In this document: positions 11,830-22,717 of the stretch, in pieces | Layout: each line of letters begins with the position of its first letter | Position numbering within the stretch: the stretch's first letter is position 1 | Origin: Atherix ibis | Lineage: Eukaryota; Arthropoda; Insecta; Diptera; Athericidae | Length of the DNA stretch: 64,000 bases | Direction: 5' to 3' | Assembly (NCBI GenBank): GCA_958298945.1 | Contig: OY282608.1 | Coordinates: 63,278,951 to 63,342,950 of the forward strand | Translations under genes and position numbers: made by a program | Notes under the pieces: generated by a model | Seen by the model: the letters and a program-made list of their open reading frames with translations, nothing else | Told to the model about the DNA's origin: nothing | Database searches by the model: none

Positions 11830-12760
11830 TGTTGGTTTGTTGGCATGTTGGTTTGTTGGTTTGTTGGTTTGTTGGCTTGTTGGTTTGTTGGTTTGTTGGC
11901 TTGTTGGCTTGTTGGTTTACTGGTTTGTTGGATTGTTGGCTTGTTGGTTTGTTGGTTTGTTGGCTTGTTGGTTTGTTAGTTTGTTGGTTTGTTGGTTTGT
12001 TGACTTGTGGGTTTGTTGGTTTGTTGGCTTGTTGGCTTGTTGGTTTGTTGGTTTGTTGGTTTTGTTGGTTTGTTGGTTCGTTGGTTTGTTGGTTTATTTG
12101 TTTGTTGGTCTGTTGGCTTGTTGGTTTGTTGGTTTGTTGACTTGTACGTTTGTTGGTTTATTGGTTTGTTGGTTTGTTGGCTTGTTGGTTTGTTGGTTTG
12201 TTGGCTTATTGCTTTGTTGGTTTGTTGGTTTGTTGGCTTGTTGGCTTGTTGGTTTGTTAGTTTGTTGGCTTTTTGGTTACTTGGTTTGTTGGTTTGTTGG
12301 TTTGTTGGCTTGTTGGTTTGTTGGTTTGTTGGCTTGTTGGTTTGTTGGTTTGTTGGTTTGTTGGTTTTTTGGCTTGTTGGTTTGTTGGTTTGTTGGTTTG
12401 TTGGCTTGTTGGTTTGTTGGTTTGTTGGTTTTTTGGTTTTTTGGTTTGTTGGTCTGTTGGTTTGTTGGTTTATTTGTTTGTTGGTTTGTTGGTTTATTTG
12501 TTTGTTGGTTTGTTGGCTTGTTGGTTTATTGGTTTGTTGGTTTGTTGGCTTGTTGGTTTGTTGGTTTGTTGGCTTATTGCTTTGTTGGTTTTTTGGTTTG
12601 TTGGCTTGTTGGCTTGTTGGTTTGTTAGTTTGTTGGCTTTTTGGTTACTTGGTTTGTTGGTTTGTTGGTTTGTTGGCTTGTTGGTTTGTTGGTTTGTTGG
12701 CTTGTTGGTTTGTTGGTTTGTTGTCTTGTTGGTTACTTAGTTTGTTGGTTTGTTGGTTTG
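11830..12760 (+). repeat. Diverged third copy of part of the 3.0 kb repeat
   Basis: Landmarks of the 3.0 kb repeat recur here in order: a GGCATGTT region, GGATTGTT after a unit carrying a C near its end (11930), TGACTTGTGGG at 12001 (2948 in copy 1), then GGTCTGTT at 12451 (3653 in copy 1) and two GGTTTATT-TGTTTGTT pairs. The offset from copy 1 changes from about 9,053 to 8,798 bp, so internal octamers have been lost. It carries a private nine-mer at 12058-12066. Confidence 0.72.
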
Positions 12761-13440
12761 TTGGTTTTTTGGTTTGTTGGTTGGTTAGTTTGTTGGCTTG
12801 TTGGTTTGTTGGCTTGTTGGTTTGTTGGTTTGTTGGTTTATTTGTTTGTTGGTTTGTTGGCTTGTTGGTTTGTTAGTTTGTTGGTTTGTTGGCTTGTTGG
12901 CTTGTTGGCTTGTTGGTTTGTTGGTTTGTTGGTTTGTTGGTTTGTTGGCTTGTTGGTTTGTTGGTTTATTGGTTTGTTGGTTTGTTGGTTTGTTTATTTT
13001 TTGGATTGTTGGTTTATTTGTTTGTTGGCTTGTTGGTTTGTTGGTTTGATGGCTTGTTGGCTTGTTGGTTTGTTGGTTTGTTGTCTCGTTGGTTACTTAG
13101 TTTGTTGGTTTGTTGGTTTGTTGGTTTTTTGGTTTGTTGGTTGGTTAGTTTGTTGGCTTGTTGGTTTGTTGGCTTGTTGGTTTGTTGGTTTGTTGGTTTA
13201 TTTGTTTGTTGGTTTGTTGGCTTGTTGGTTTGTTAGTTTGTTGGTTTGTTGGCTTGTTGGCTTGTTGGCTTGTTGGTTTGTTGGTTTGTTGGTTTGTTTG
13301 TTTGTTGGCTTGTTGGTTTGTTGGTTTGTTGGTTTGTTGGCATGTTGGTTTGTTGGTTTGTTGGTTTGTTGGCATGTTGGTTTGTTGGTTTGATGGCTTG
13401 TTGGCATGTTGGATTGTTGGTTTGTTGGTTTGTTGGCTTG
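12705..13440 (+). repeat. 360 bp tandem duplication
   Basis: The rare order TTGTCTTG, GGTTACTT, AGTTTGTT, then GGTTTTTT and GGTTGGTT-AGTTTGTT at 12721 recurs 360 bp (45 octamers) later at 13081, where the first landmark has changed to TTGTCTCG. The two copies then run in parallel for about 240 bp, differing by single bases such as GGTTTGTT against TGTTTGTT near 13300. The offset is an exact multiple of 8 and no off-register unit lies inside. Confidence 0.85.
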
Positions 13441-14579
13441 TTGGTTTGTTGGTTTGTTGGCTTGTTGGTTAGTTAGTTTGTTGGTTTGTTGGTTTGTTGG
13501 TTTGTTGGTTTGTTGGTTTGTTGGTTTGTTGGTTTATTTGTTTGTTAGTTTGTTGGTTTATTTGTTTGTTGGTTTGTTGGCTTGTTGGTTTGTTGGTTTG
13601 TTGGTTTGTTGGCTTGTTGGTTTGTTGGCTTGTTGTCTTGTTGCTTTGTTGGTTTGTTGGTTTGTTGGCTTGTTGGCTTGTTGGTTTGTTAGTTTGTTGG
13701 CTTTTTGGTTACTTGGTTTGTTGGTTTGTTGGTTTGTTGGCTTGTTGGTATGTTGGTTTGTTGGCTTGTTAGTTTGTTAGCTTTTTGGTTACTTGGTTTG
13801 TTGGTTTGTTGGTTTGTTGGCTTGTTGGTTTGTTGGCTTGTTGGTTTGTTGGTTTGTTGGTTTGTTGGCTTGTTGGCTTGTTGGTTTGTAGATTTGTTGG
13901 TTTGTTGTTTTATTTGTTTGTTGGTTTGTTGGCTTGTTGGTTTGTTGGTTTGTTGGTTTGTTGGCTTGTTGGTTTGTTGGCTTGTTGGCTTGTTGCTTTG
14001 TTGGTTTGTTGGCTTGTTGGTTTGTAGGCTTGTTGGTTTGTTGGTTTGTTGGTTTTTTGGTTTGTTGGCTTGTTGGTTTGTTGGTTCGTTGGTTTGTTGG
14101 TTTGTTGGTTTGTTCGTTTGTTGGCTTGTTGGTTTGTTGGCTTGTTGGCTTGTTGGTTTGTTGGTTTGTTGGTTTGTTGGATTTTTGGTTTTTTGGTTTG
14201 TTGGTTTGTTGGTTTGTTGGCTTATTGGTTTGTTAGCTTGTTGGTTTATTGGTTTGTTGGTTTGTTGGCTTGTTGGTTTGTTGGCTTGTTGGTTTGTTGG
14301 CTTGTTGGCTTATTGCTTTGTTGGTTTTTTGGTTTGTTGGCTTGTTGGCTTGTTGGTTTGCTAGTTTGTTGGCTTTTTGGTTACTTGGTTTGTTGCTTTG
14401 TTGGTTTGTTGGCTTGTTGGTTTGTTGGCTTGTTGGTTTGTTGGTTTGTTGGTTTGTTGGCTTGTTCGCTTGTTGGTTTGTTGGTTTGTTGGTTTGTTGG
14501 TTTTTTGGTTTGTTGGTTTGTTAATTTTTTGGTTTGTTGGTTTATTTGTTTGTTGGCTTGTTGGTTTGTTGATTTGATG

Positions 14580-17500
14580 GCTTGTTGGCTTGTTGGTTTG
14601 TTGGTTTGTTGGTTTATTGGCTTGTTGGTTACTTAGTTTGTTGGTTTGTTGGTTTGTTGGTTTGTTGGTTTGTTGGTTTGTTGACTTGTTCGCTTGTTGG
14701 TTTGTTGGTTAGTTCGTTTGTTGGTTTATTGGTTTGTTGGTTTGTTGGTTTGTTGGCTTGTTGGCTTGTTGGTTTGTTGGCTTGTTGGCTTGTTGGCTTG
14801 TTGGTTTGTTGGTTTGTTGGCTTGTTGGTTTGTTGGTTTGTTGGTTTGTTGGCTTGTTGGCTTGTTGATTTGTTGGTTTGTTCGTTTTTTGGTTTGTTGG
14901 TTTGTTGGTTTGTTGGTTTGTTGGTTTGTTTGTTTATTTGTTTGTTGGTTTGTTGGCTTGTTGGTTTGTTGATTTGTTGGTTTGTTGGCTTGTTGGTTTG
15001 TTGGTTTGTTGGCTTGTTGGCTTGTTGCTTTGTTGGTTTGTTGGTTTGTCTGCTTGTTGGCTTGTTGGTTTGTTAGTTTGTTGGCTTTTTGGTTACTTGG
15101 TTTGTTGGTTTGTTGGTTTGTTGGCTTGTTGGTTTGTTGGCTTGTTGGTTTTTTGGTTTGTTGGTTTGTTGGCTTGTTGGCTTGTTGGTTTTGTGATTTG
15201 TTGGTTTATTGGTTTATTTGTTTGTTAGTTTGTTGGCTTGTTGGTTTGTTGGTTTGTTGGTTTGTTGGCTTGTTGGTTTGTTGGCTTGTTGTCTTGTTGC
15301 TTTGTTGGTTTGTTGGCTTGTTGGTTTGTTGGCTTGTTGGTTTGTTGGTTTGTTGGGTTTTTGGTTTGTTGGCTTGTTGGTTTGTTGGTTTGTTGGTTTG
15401 TTGGTTTGTTGGTTTGTTGGTTTGTTCGTTTGTTGGCTTGTTGGTTTGTTGGCTTGTTGGTTTGTTGGCTTGTTGGCTTGTTGGTTTGTTGGTTTGTTGG
15501 TTTTTTGGCTTGTTGGCTTGTTGGTGTGTTGGTTTGTTGGTTTGTTGGTTTTTTGGTTTGTTGGTTTGTTGGTTTTTTGGCTTATTGGTTTGTTGGTTTG
15601 TTGATTTGTTGGTTTATTTGTTTGTTGGTTTGTTGGTTTATTTGTTTGTTGGTTTGTTGGCTTGTTGGTTTATTGGTTTCTTGGTTTGTTGGCTTGTTGG
15701 TTTGTTGGCTTGTTGGCTTATTGCTTTGTTGGTTTGTTGGTTTGTTGGCTTGTTGTCTTGTTGCTTTGTTGGTTTGTTGGTTTGTCTGCTTGTTGGCTTG
15801 TTGGTTTGTTAGTTTGTTGGCTTTTTGGTTACTTGGTTTGTTGGTTTGTTGGTTTGTTGGCTTGTTGGTTTGTTGGTTTTTTGGTTTGTTTGTTTGTTGG
15901 TTTGTTGGTTTGTTGGTTTGTTGGTTTATTTGTTTGTTGGTTTGTTGGCTTGTTGGTTTGTTGATTTGTTGGTTTGTTGTCTTATTGGTTTGTTGGTTTG
16001 TTGGCTTGTTGCTTTGTTGGTTTGTTGGTTTGTCTGCTTGTTGGTTTGTTGGTTTGTTAGTTTGTTGGCTTTTTGGTTACTTGGTTTGTTGGTTTGTTGG
16101 TTTGTTGGCTTGTTGGTTTGTTGGCTTGTTGGTTTGTTGGTTTGTTGGCTTGTTGGCTTGTTGGTTTGTTGGTTTGTTGGTTTGTTGGTTTGTTGGTTTG
16201 TTAATTTTTTGGTTTGTTAGTTTATTTGTTTGTTGGCTTGTTGGTTTGTTGGTTTGATGGCTTGTTGGCTTGTTGGCTTGTTGGTTTGCTAGTTTGTTGG
16301 CTTTTTAGTTACTTGGTTTGTTGGTTTGTTGGTTTATTTGTTTGTTGGTTTGTTGGCTTGTTGGTTTGTTGATTTGTTGGTTTGTTGGCTTGTTGGTTTG
16401 TTGGTTTGTTGGCTTGTTGGCTTGTTGCTTTGTTGGTTTGTTGGTTTGTCTGCTTGTTGGTTTGTTAGTTTGTTGGCTTTTTGGTTACTTGGTTTGTTGG
16501 TTTGTTGGTTTGTTGGCTTGTTGGTTTGTTGGCTTGTTGGTTTGTTGGTTTGTTGGTTTGTTGGTTTGTTGGTTTATTTGTTTGTTGGTTTGTAGGCTTG
16601 TTGGTTTGTTGATTTGTTGGTTTGTTGGCTTGTTGGTTTGTTGGTTTGTTGCATTGTTGCCTTGTTGCTTTGTTGGTTTGTTGGTTTGTCTGCTTGTTGG
16701 TTTGTTGGCTTGTTGGCTTGTTGCTTTGTTGGTTTGTTGGTTTGTCTGCTTGTTGGCTTGTTGGTTTGTTAGTTTGTTAGCTTTTTGATTACTTGGTTTG
16801 TTGGCTTGTTTGTTTGTTGGTTTTTTGGTTTGTTGGTTTGTTTGTTTGTTGGTTTGTTGTTTTGTTGGTGTGTTGGCTTGTTGGCTTGTTGGTTTGTTGA
16901 CTTGTTGGCTTGTTGGTTTGTTGGTTTGTTGGCTTGTTGGTTTGTTGGTTTGTTGGTTTGTTGGTTTATTTGTTTGTTGGTTGTTGGCTTGTTGGTTTGT
17001 TGGTTTGTTGGTTTGTTGGCTTGTTGGTTTGTTGGTTTGTTGGCTTGTTGGTTTGTTGGTTTGTTGGTTTGTTGGCTTGTTGGCTTGTTGATTTGTTGGT
17101 TTTTTGGTTTGTTGGTTTGTTGGTTTGTTGGTCTGTTGGTTTGTTGGTTTGTTGGTTTGTTGGTTTATTTGTTTGTTGGTTTGTTGGTTTGTTGGTTTGT
17201 TGATTTGTTGGTTTGTTGGCTTGTTGGTTTGTTGGTTTGTTGGCTTGTTGGCTTGTTGCTTTGTTGGTTTGTTGGTTTGTCTGCTTGTTGGCTTGTTGGT
17301 TTGTTAGTTTGTTAGCTTTTTGGTTACTTGGTTTGTTGGTTTGTTGGTTTGTTGGCTTGTTGGTTTGTTGGCTTGTTGGTTTGTTGGTTTGTTGGTTTGT
17401 TGGCTTGTTGGCTTGTTGGTTTGTAGATTTGTTGGTTTGTTGTTTTATTTGTTTGTTGGTTTGTTGGGTTGTTGGTTTGTTGGTTTGTTGGTTTGTTGGC

Positions 17501-18200
17501 TTGTTGGTTTGTTGGCTTGTTGGCTTGTTGCTTTGTTGGTTTGTTGGCTTGTTGGTTTGTAGGCTTGTTGGTTTGTTGGTTTGTTGGTTTTTTGGTTTGT
17601 TGGCGTGTTGGTTTGTTGGTTCGTTGGTTTGTTGGTTTGTTGGTTTGTTCGTTTGTTGGCTTGTTGGTTTGTTGGCTTGTTGGCTTGTTGGTTTGTTGGT
17701 TTGTTGGTTTTTTGGCTTGTTGGCTTGTTGGTTTGTTAGTTTGTTGGTTTTTTGGTTTGTTGGTTTTTTGGTTTGTTGGTTTGTTGGTTTGTTGGCTTAT
17801 TGGTTTGTTGGTTTGTTGGTTTGTTGGTTTATTTGGTTGTTGGTTTGTTGGTTTATTCGTTTGTTGGTTTGTTGGCTTGTTGGTTTATTGGTTTGTTGGT
17901 TTGTTGGCTTGTTGGTTTGTTGGCTGGTTGGCTTATTGCTTTGTTGGTTTTTTGGTTTGTTGGCTTGTTGGCTTGTTGGTTTGCTAGTTTGTTGGCTTTT
18001 TGGTTATTTGGTTTGTTGCTTTGTTGGTTTGTTGGCTTGTTGGTTTGTTGGCTTGTTGGTTTGTTGGTTTGTTGGTTTGTTGGCTTGTTCGCTTGTTGGT
18101 TTGTTGGTTTGTTGGTTTGTTGGTTTGTTGGTTTGTTATATTTTTGGTTTGTTGGTTTATTTGTTTGTTGGCTTGTTGGTTTGTTGATTTGATGGCTTGT
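14580..18200 (+). repeat. ~3.6 kb segment duplicated at +9.95 kb, copy 1
   Basis: Matches 24560-28170. The offset is 9,978 bp near 14.9-15.2 kb, 9,954 near 15.7 kb, 9,946 near 16.8 kb and 9,954 near 17.3 kb. All these leave remainder 2 on division by 8, matching the six seven-mers lying between the copies. Shared rare landmarks are the seven-mer GGTTGTT (16979-16985 and 26925-26931), GGTGTGTT near 16868 and 26814, GATTACTT near 16788 and 26734, and GGTTTGTA-GATTTGTT near 17424 and 27378. The diagnostic GTCTGCTTG of domain B first appears in this segment. Confidence 0.85.
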
Positions 18201-20630
18201 TGGCTTGTTGGTTTGTTGGTTTGTTGATTTGTTGGCTTGTTGGTTACTTAATTTGTTGGTTTGTTGGTTTGTTGGTTTGTTGGTTTGTTGGTTTGTTGGT
18301 TTGTTGGCTTGTTCGCTTGTTGGTTTGTTGGTTAGTTCGTTTGTTGGCTTATTGGTTTGTTGGTTTGTTGGTTTGTTGGCTTGTTGGCTTGTTGGTTTGT
18401 TGGCTTGTTGGCTTGTTGGCTTGTTGGTTTGTTGGTTTGTTGGCTTGTTGGTTTGTTGGTTTGTTGGTTTGTTGGCTTGTTGGCTTGTTGATTTGTTGGT
18501 TTGTTGGTTTTTTGGTTTGTTGGTTTGTTGGTTTGTTGGTTTGTTGGTTTGTTGGTTTGTTGGTTTGTTGGTTTGTTGGTTTGTTGGCTTGTTGGTTTGT
18601 TGATTTGTTGGTTTGTTGGCTTGTTGGTTTGTTGGTTTGTTGGCTTGTTGGCTTGTTGCTTTGTTGGTTTGTTGGTTTGTCTGCTTGTTGGCTTGTTGGT
18701 TTGTTAGTTTGTTGGCTTTTTGGTTACTTGGTTTGTTGGTTTGTTGGTTTGTTGGCTTGTTGGTTTGTTGGCTTGTTGGTTTGTTGGTTTGTTGGTTTGT
18801 TGGCTTGTTGGCTTGTTTGTTTGTTGGTTTTTTGGTTTGTTGGTTTGTTTGTTTGTTGGTTTGTTGTTTTGTTGGTTTGTTGGCTTGTTGGCTTGTTGGT
18901 TTGTTAGTTTGTTGGCTTGTTGGTTTGTTATTTTGTAGGTTTGTTGGTTTATTTGTTTGTTGGTTGTTGGCTTGTTGGTTTGTTGGTTTGTTGGTTTGTT
19001 GGCTTGTTGGTTTGTTGGTTTGTTGGTTTGTTGGATTGTTGGTTTTTTGGTTTGTTGGTTTGTTGGTTTGTTGGTTTGTTGGCTTATTGGTTTGTTGGCT
19101 TGTTGGTTTATTGGTTTGTTGGTTTGTTGGCTTGTTGGTTTGTTAGTTTGTTGGCTTGTTGGCTTGTTGATTTGTTGGTTTGTTGGTTTGTTGGTTTGTT
19201 GGCTTGTTGGTTTGTTAGTTTGTTGGCTTGTTGGCTTGTTGATTTGTTGGTTTGTTGGTTTTTTGGTTTGTTGGTTTGTTGGTTTGTTGGTTTGTTGGTT
19301 TGTTGGTTTGTTGGTTTATTTGTTTGTTGGTTTGTTGGCTTGTTGGTTTGTTGATTTGTTGGTTTGTTGGCTTGTTGGTTTGTTGGTTTATTGGCTTGTT
19401 GGCTTGTTGCTTTGTTGGTTTGTTGGTTTGTCTGCTTGTTGGCTTGTTGGTTTGTTAGTTTGTTAGCTTTTTGGTTACTTGGTTTGTTGGTTTGTTGGTT
19501 TGTTGGCTTGTTGGTTTGTTGGCTTGTTGGTTTGTTGGTTTGTTGGTTTGTTGGCTTGTTGGCTTGTTGGTTTGTAGATTTGTTGGTTTGTTGTTTTATT
19601 TGTTTGTTGGTTTGTTGGCTTGTTGGTTTGTTGGTTTGTTGGTTTGTTGGCTCGTTGGTTTGTTGGCTTGTTGGCTTGTTGCTTTGTTGGTTTGTTGGCT
19701 TGTTGGTTTGTAGGCTTGTTGGTTTGTTGGTTTGTTGGTTTTTTGGTTTGTTGGCTTTTGGTTTGTTGGTTCGTTGGTTTGTTGGTTTGTTGGTTTGTTC
19801 GTTTGTTGGCTTGTTGGTTTGTTGGCTTGTTGGCTTGTTGGTTTGTTGGTTTGTTGGTTTGTTGGATTGTTGGTTTTTTGGTTTGTTGGTTTGTTGGTTT
19901 GTTGGTTTGTTGGCTTATTGGTTTGTTGGCTTGTTGGTTTATTGGTTTGTTGGTTTGTTGGCTTGTTGGTTTGTTAGCTTGTTGGCTTATTGCTTTGTTG
20001 GTTTTTTGGTTTGTTGGCTTGTTGGCTTGTTGGTTTGCTAGTTTGTTGGCTTTTTGGTTACTTGGTTTGTTGCTTTGTTGGTTTGTTGGCTTGTTGGTTT
20101 GTTGGCTTGTTGGTTTGTTGGTTTGTTGGTTTGTTGGCTTGTTCGCTTGTTGGTTTGTTGGTTTGTTGGTTTGTTGGTTTGTTGGTTTGTTGGTTTGTTA
20201 ATTTTTTGGTTTGTTGGTTTATTTGTTTGTTGGCTTGTTGGTTTGTTGATTTGATGGCTTGTTGGCTTGTTGGTTTGTTGGTTTGTTGGTTTGTTGGCTT
20301 GTTGGTTACTTAGTTTGTTGGTTTGTTGGTTTGTTGGTTTGTTGGTTTGTTGGTTTGTTGGCTTGTTCGCTTGTTGGTTTGTTGGTTAGTTCGTTTGTTG
20401 GTTTATTGGTTTGTTGGTTTGTTGGTTTATTGGCTTGTTGGCTTGTTGGTTTGTTGGCTTGTTGGCTTGTTGGCTTGTTGGTTTGTTGGTTTGTTGGCTT
20501 GTTGGTTTGTTGGTTTGTTGGTTTGTTGGCTTGTTGGCTTGTTGATTTGTTGGTTTGTTGGTTTTTTGGTTTGTTGGTTTGTTGGTTTGTTGGTTTGTTG
20601 GTTTGTTTGTTTATTTGTTTGTTGGTTTGT
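18090..20630 (+). repeat. 2.5 kb segment duplicated at +4,301 bp, copy 1
   Basis: Matches 22391-24931 at a constant offset of 4,301 bp, with no octamer gained or lost over about 2.5 kb. Paired landmarks are TATATTTT (18137 and 22438), GGTTGTT (18962 and 23263), GGCTTTT (19753 and 24054) and AATTTTTT (20200 and 24501). The offset equals 535 octamers plus three seven-mers, and exactly three seven-mers lie between the paired positions (18962, 19753, 21392). The only base difference I found by eye is G at 19734 against A at 24035. This is a very recent duplication or an assembly duplication. Confidence 0.9.
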
Positions 20631-21078
20631 TGGTTTGTTGGTTTGTTGGTTTATTTGTTTGTTGGTTTGTTGGCTTGTTGGTTTGTTGATTTGTTGGTTT
20701 GTTGGCTTGTTGGTTTGTTGGTTTATTGGCTTGTTGGCTTGTTGCTTTGTTGGTTTGTTGGTTTGTTGGTTTGTTGGTTTGTTGGTTTGTTGGTTTGTTA
20801 TATTTTTGGTTTGTTGGTTTATTTGTTTGTTGGCTTGTTGGTTTGTTGATTTGATGGCTTGTTGGCTTGTTGGTTTGTTGGTTTGTTGATTTGTTGGCTT
20901 GTTGGTTACTTAATTTGTTGGTTTGTTGGTTTGTTGGTTTGTTGGTTTGTTGGTTTGTTGGTTTGTTGGCTTGTTCGCTTGTTGGTTTGTTGGTTAGTTC
21001 GTTTGTTGGCTTATTGGTTTGTTGGTTTGTTGGTTTGTTGGCTTGTTGGCTTGTTGGTTTGTTGGCTTGTTGGCTTGT
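19440..21078 (+). repeat. 1,639 bp tandem repeat, copy A
   Basis: Followed directly by an apparently unchanged copy at 21079-22717. Paired landmarks at exactly +1,639 are GGCTTTT (19753 and 21392), AATTTTTT (20200 and 21839) and TATATTTT (20799 and 22438). The length is 204 octamers plus one seven-mer, and one seven-mer (19753-19759) is present. I found no base difference in the parts compared, and the reading frames open across both copies translate identically. The left edge is the loss of match just upstream of 19440, where copy A follows GTCTGCTTG. Confidence 0.9.
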
Positions 21079-22717
21079 TGGCTTGTTGGTTTGTTAGTTT
21101 GTTAGCTTTTTGGTTACTTGGTTTGTTGGTTTGTTGGTTTGTTGGCTTGTTGGTTTGTTGGCTTGTTGGTTTGTTGGTTTGTTGGTTTGTTGGCTTGTTG
21201 GCTTGTTGGTTTGTAGATTTGTTGGTTTGTTGTTTTATTTGTTTGTTGGTTTGTTGGCTTGTTGGTTTGTTGGTTTGTTGGTTTGTTGGCTCGTTGGTTT
21301 GTTGGCTTGTTGGCTTGTTGCTTTGTTGGTTTGTTGGCTTGTTGGTTTGTAGGCTTGTTGGTTTGTTGGTTTGTTGGTTTTTTGGTTTGTTGGCTTTTGG
21401 TTTGTTGGTTCGTTGGTTTGTTGGTTTGTTGGTTTGTTCGTTTGTTGGCTTGTTGGTTTGTTGGCTTGTTGGCTTGTTGGTTTGTTGGTTTGTTGGTTTG
21501 TTGGATTGTTGGTTTTTTGGTTTGTTGGTTTGTTGGTTTGTTGGTTTGTTGGCTTATTGGTTTGTTGGCTTGTTGGTTTATTGGTTTGTTGGTTTGTTGG
21601 CTTGTTGGTTTGTTAGCTTGTTGGCTTATTGCTTTGTTGGTTTTTTGGTTTGTTGGCTTGTTGGCTTGTTGGTTTGCTAGTTTGTTGGCTTTTTGGTTAC
21701 TTGGTTTGTTGCTTTGTTGGTTTGTTGGCTTGTTGGTTTGTTGGCTTGTTGGTTTGTTGGTTTGTTGGTTTGTTGGCTTGTTCGCTTGTTGGTTTGTTGG
21801 TTTGTTGGTTTGTTGGTTTGTTGGTTTGTTGGTTTGTTAATTTTTTGGTTTGTTGGTTTATTTGTTTGTTGGCTTGTTGGTTTGTTGATTTGATGGCTTG
21901 TTGGCTTGTTGGTTTGTTGGTTTGTTGGTTTGTTGGCTTGTTGGTTACTTAGTTTGTTGGTTTGTTGGTTTGTTGGTTTGTTGGTTTGTTGGTTTGTTGG
22001 CTTGTTCGCTTGTTGGTTTGTTGGTTAGTTCGTTTGTTGGTTTATTGGTTTGTTGGTTTGTTGGTTTATTGGCTTGTTGGCTTGTTGGTTTGTTGGCTTG
22101 TTGGCTTGTTGGCTTGTTGGTTTGTTGGTTTGTTGGCTTGTTGGTTTGTTGGTTTGTTGGTTTGTTGGCTTGTTGGCTTGTTGATTTGTTGGTTTGTTGG
22201 TTTTTTGGTTTGTTGGTTTGTTGGTTTGTTGGTTTGTTGGTTTGTTTGTTTATTTGTTTGTTGGTTTGTTGGTTTGTTGGTTTGTTGGTTTATTTGTTTG
22301 TTGGTTTGTTGGCTTGTTGGTTTGTTGATTTGTTGGTTTGTTGGCTTGTTGGTTTGTTGGTTTATTGGCTTGTTGGCTTGTTGCTTTGTTGGTTTGTTGG
22401 TTTGTTGGTTTGTTGGTTTGTTGGTTTGTTGGTTTGTTATATTTTTGGTTTGTTGGTTTATTTGTTTGTTGGCTTGTTGGTTTGTTGATTTGATGGCTTG
22501 TTGGCTTGTTGGTTTGTTGGTTTGTTGATTTGTTGGCTTGTTGGTTACTTAATTTGTTGGTTTGTTGGTTTGTTGGTTTGTTGGTTTGTTGGTTTGTTGG
22601 TTTGTTGGCTTGTTCGCTTGTTGGTTTGTTGGTTAGTTCGTTTGTTGGCTTATTGGTTTGTTGGTTTGTTGGTTTGTTGGCTTGTTGGCTTGTTGGTTTG
22701 TTGGCTTGTTGGCTTGT
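21079..22717 (+). repeat. 1,639 bp tandem repeat, copy B
   Basis: Second copy of 19440-21078. The A/B junction near 21079 joins a run of four GGCTTGTT octamers to the AGTTTGTT-AGCTTTTT-GGTTACTT mark. The right edge is near 22717-22735, where the sequence continues with GGTTTGTT instead of returning to the mark. Copy B overlaps the 4,301 bp duplication, so the two events are nested. Confidence 0.9.
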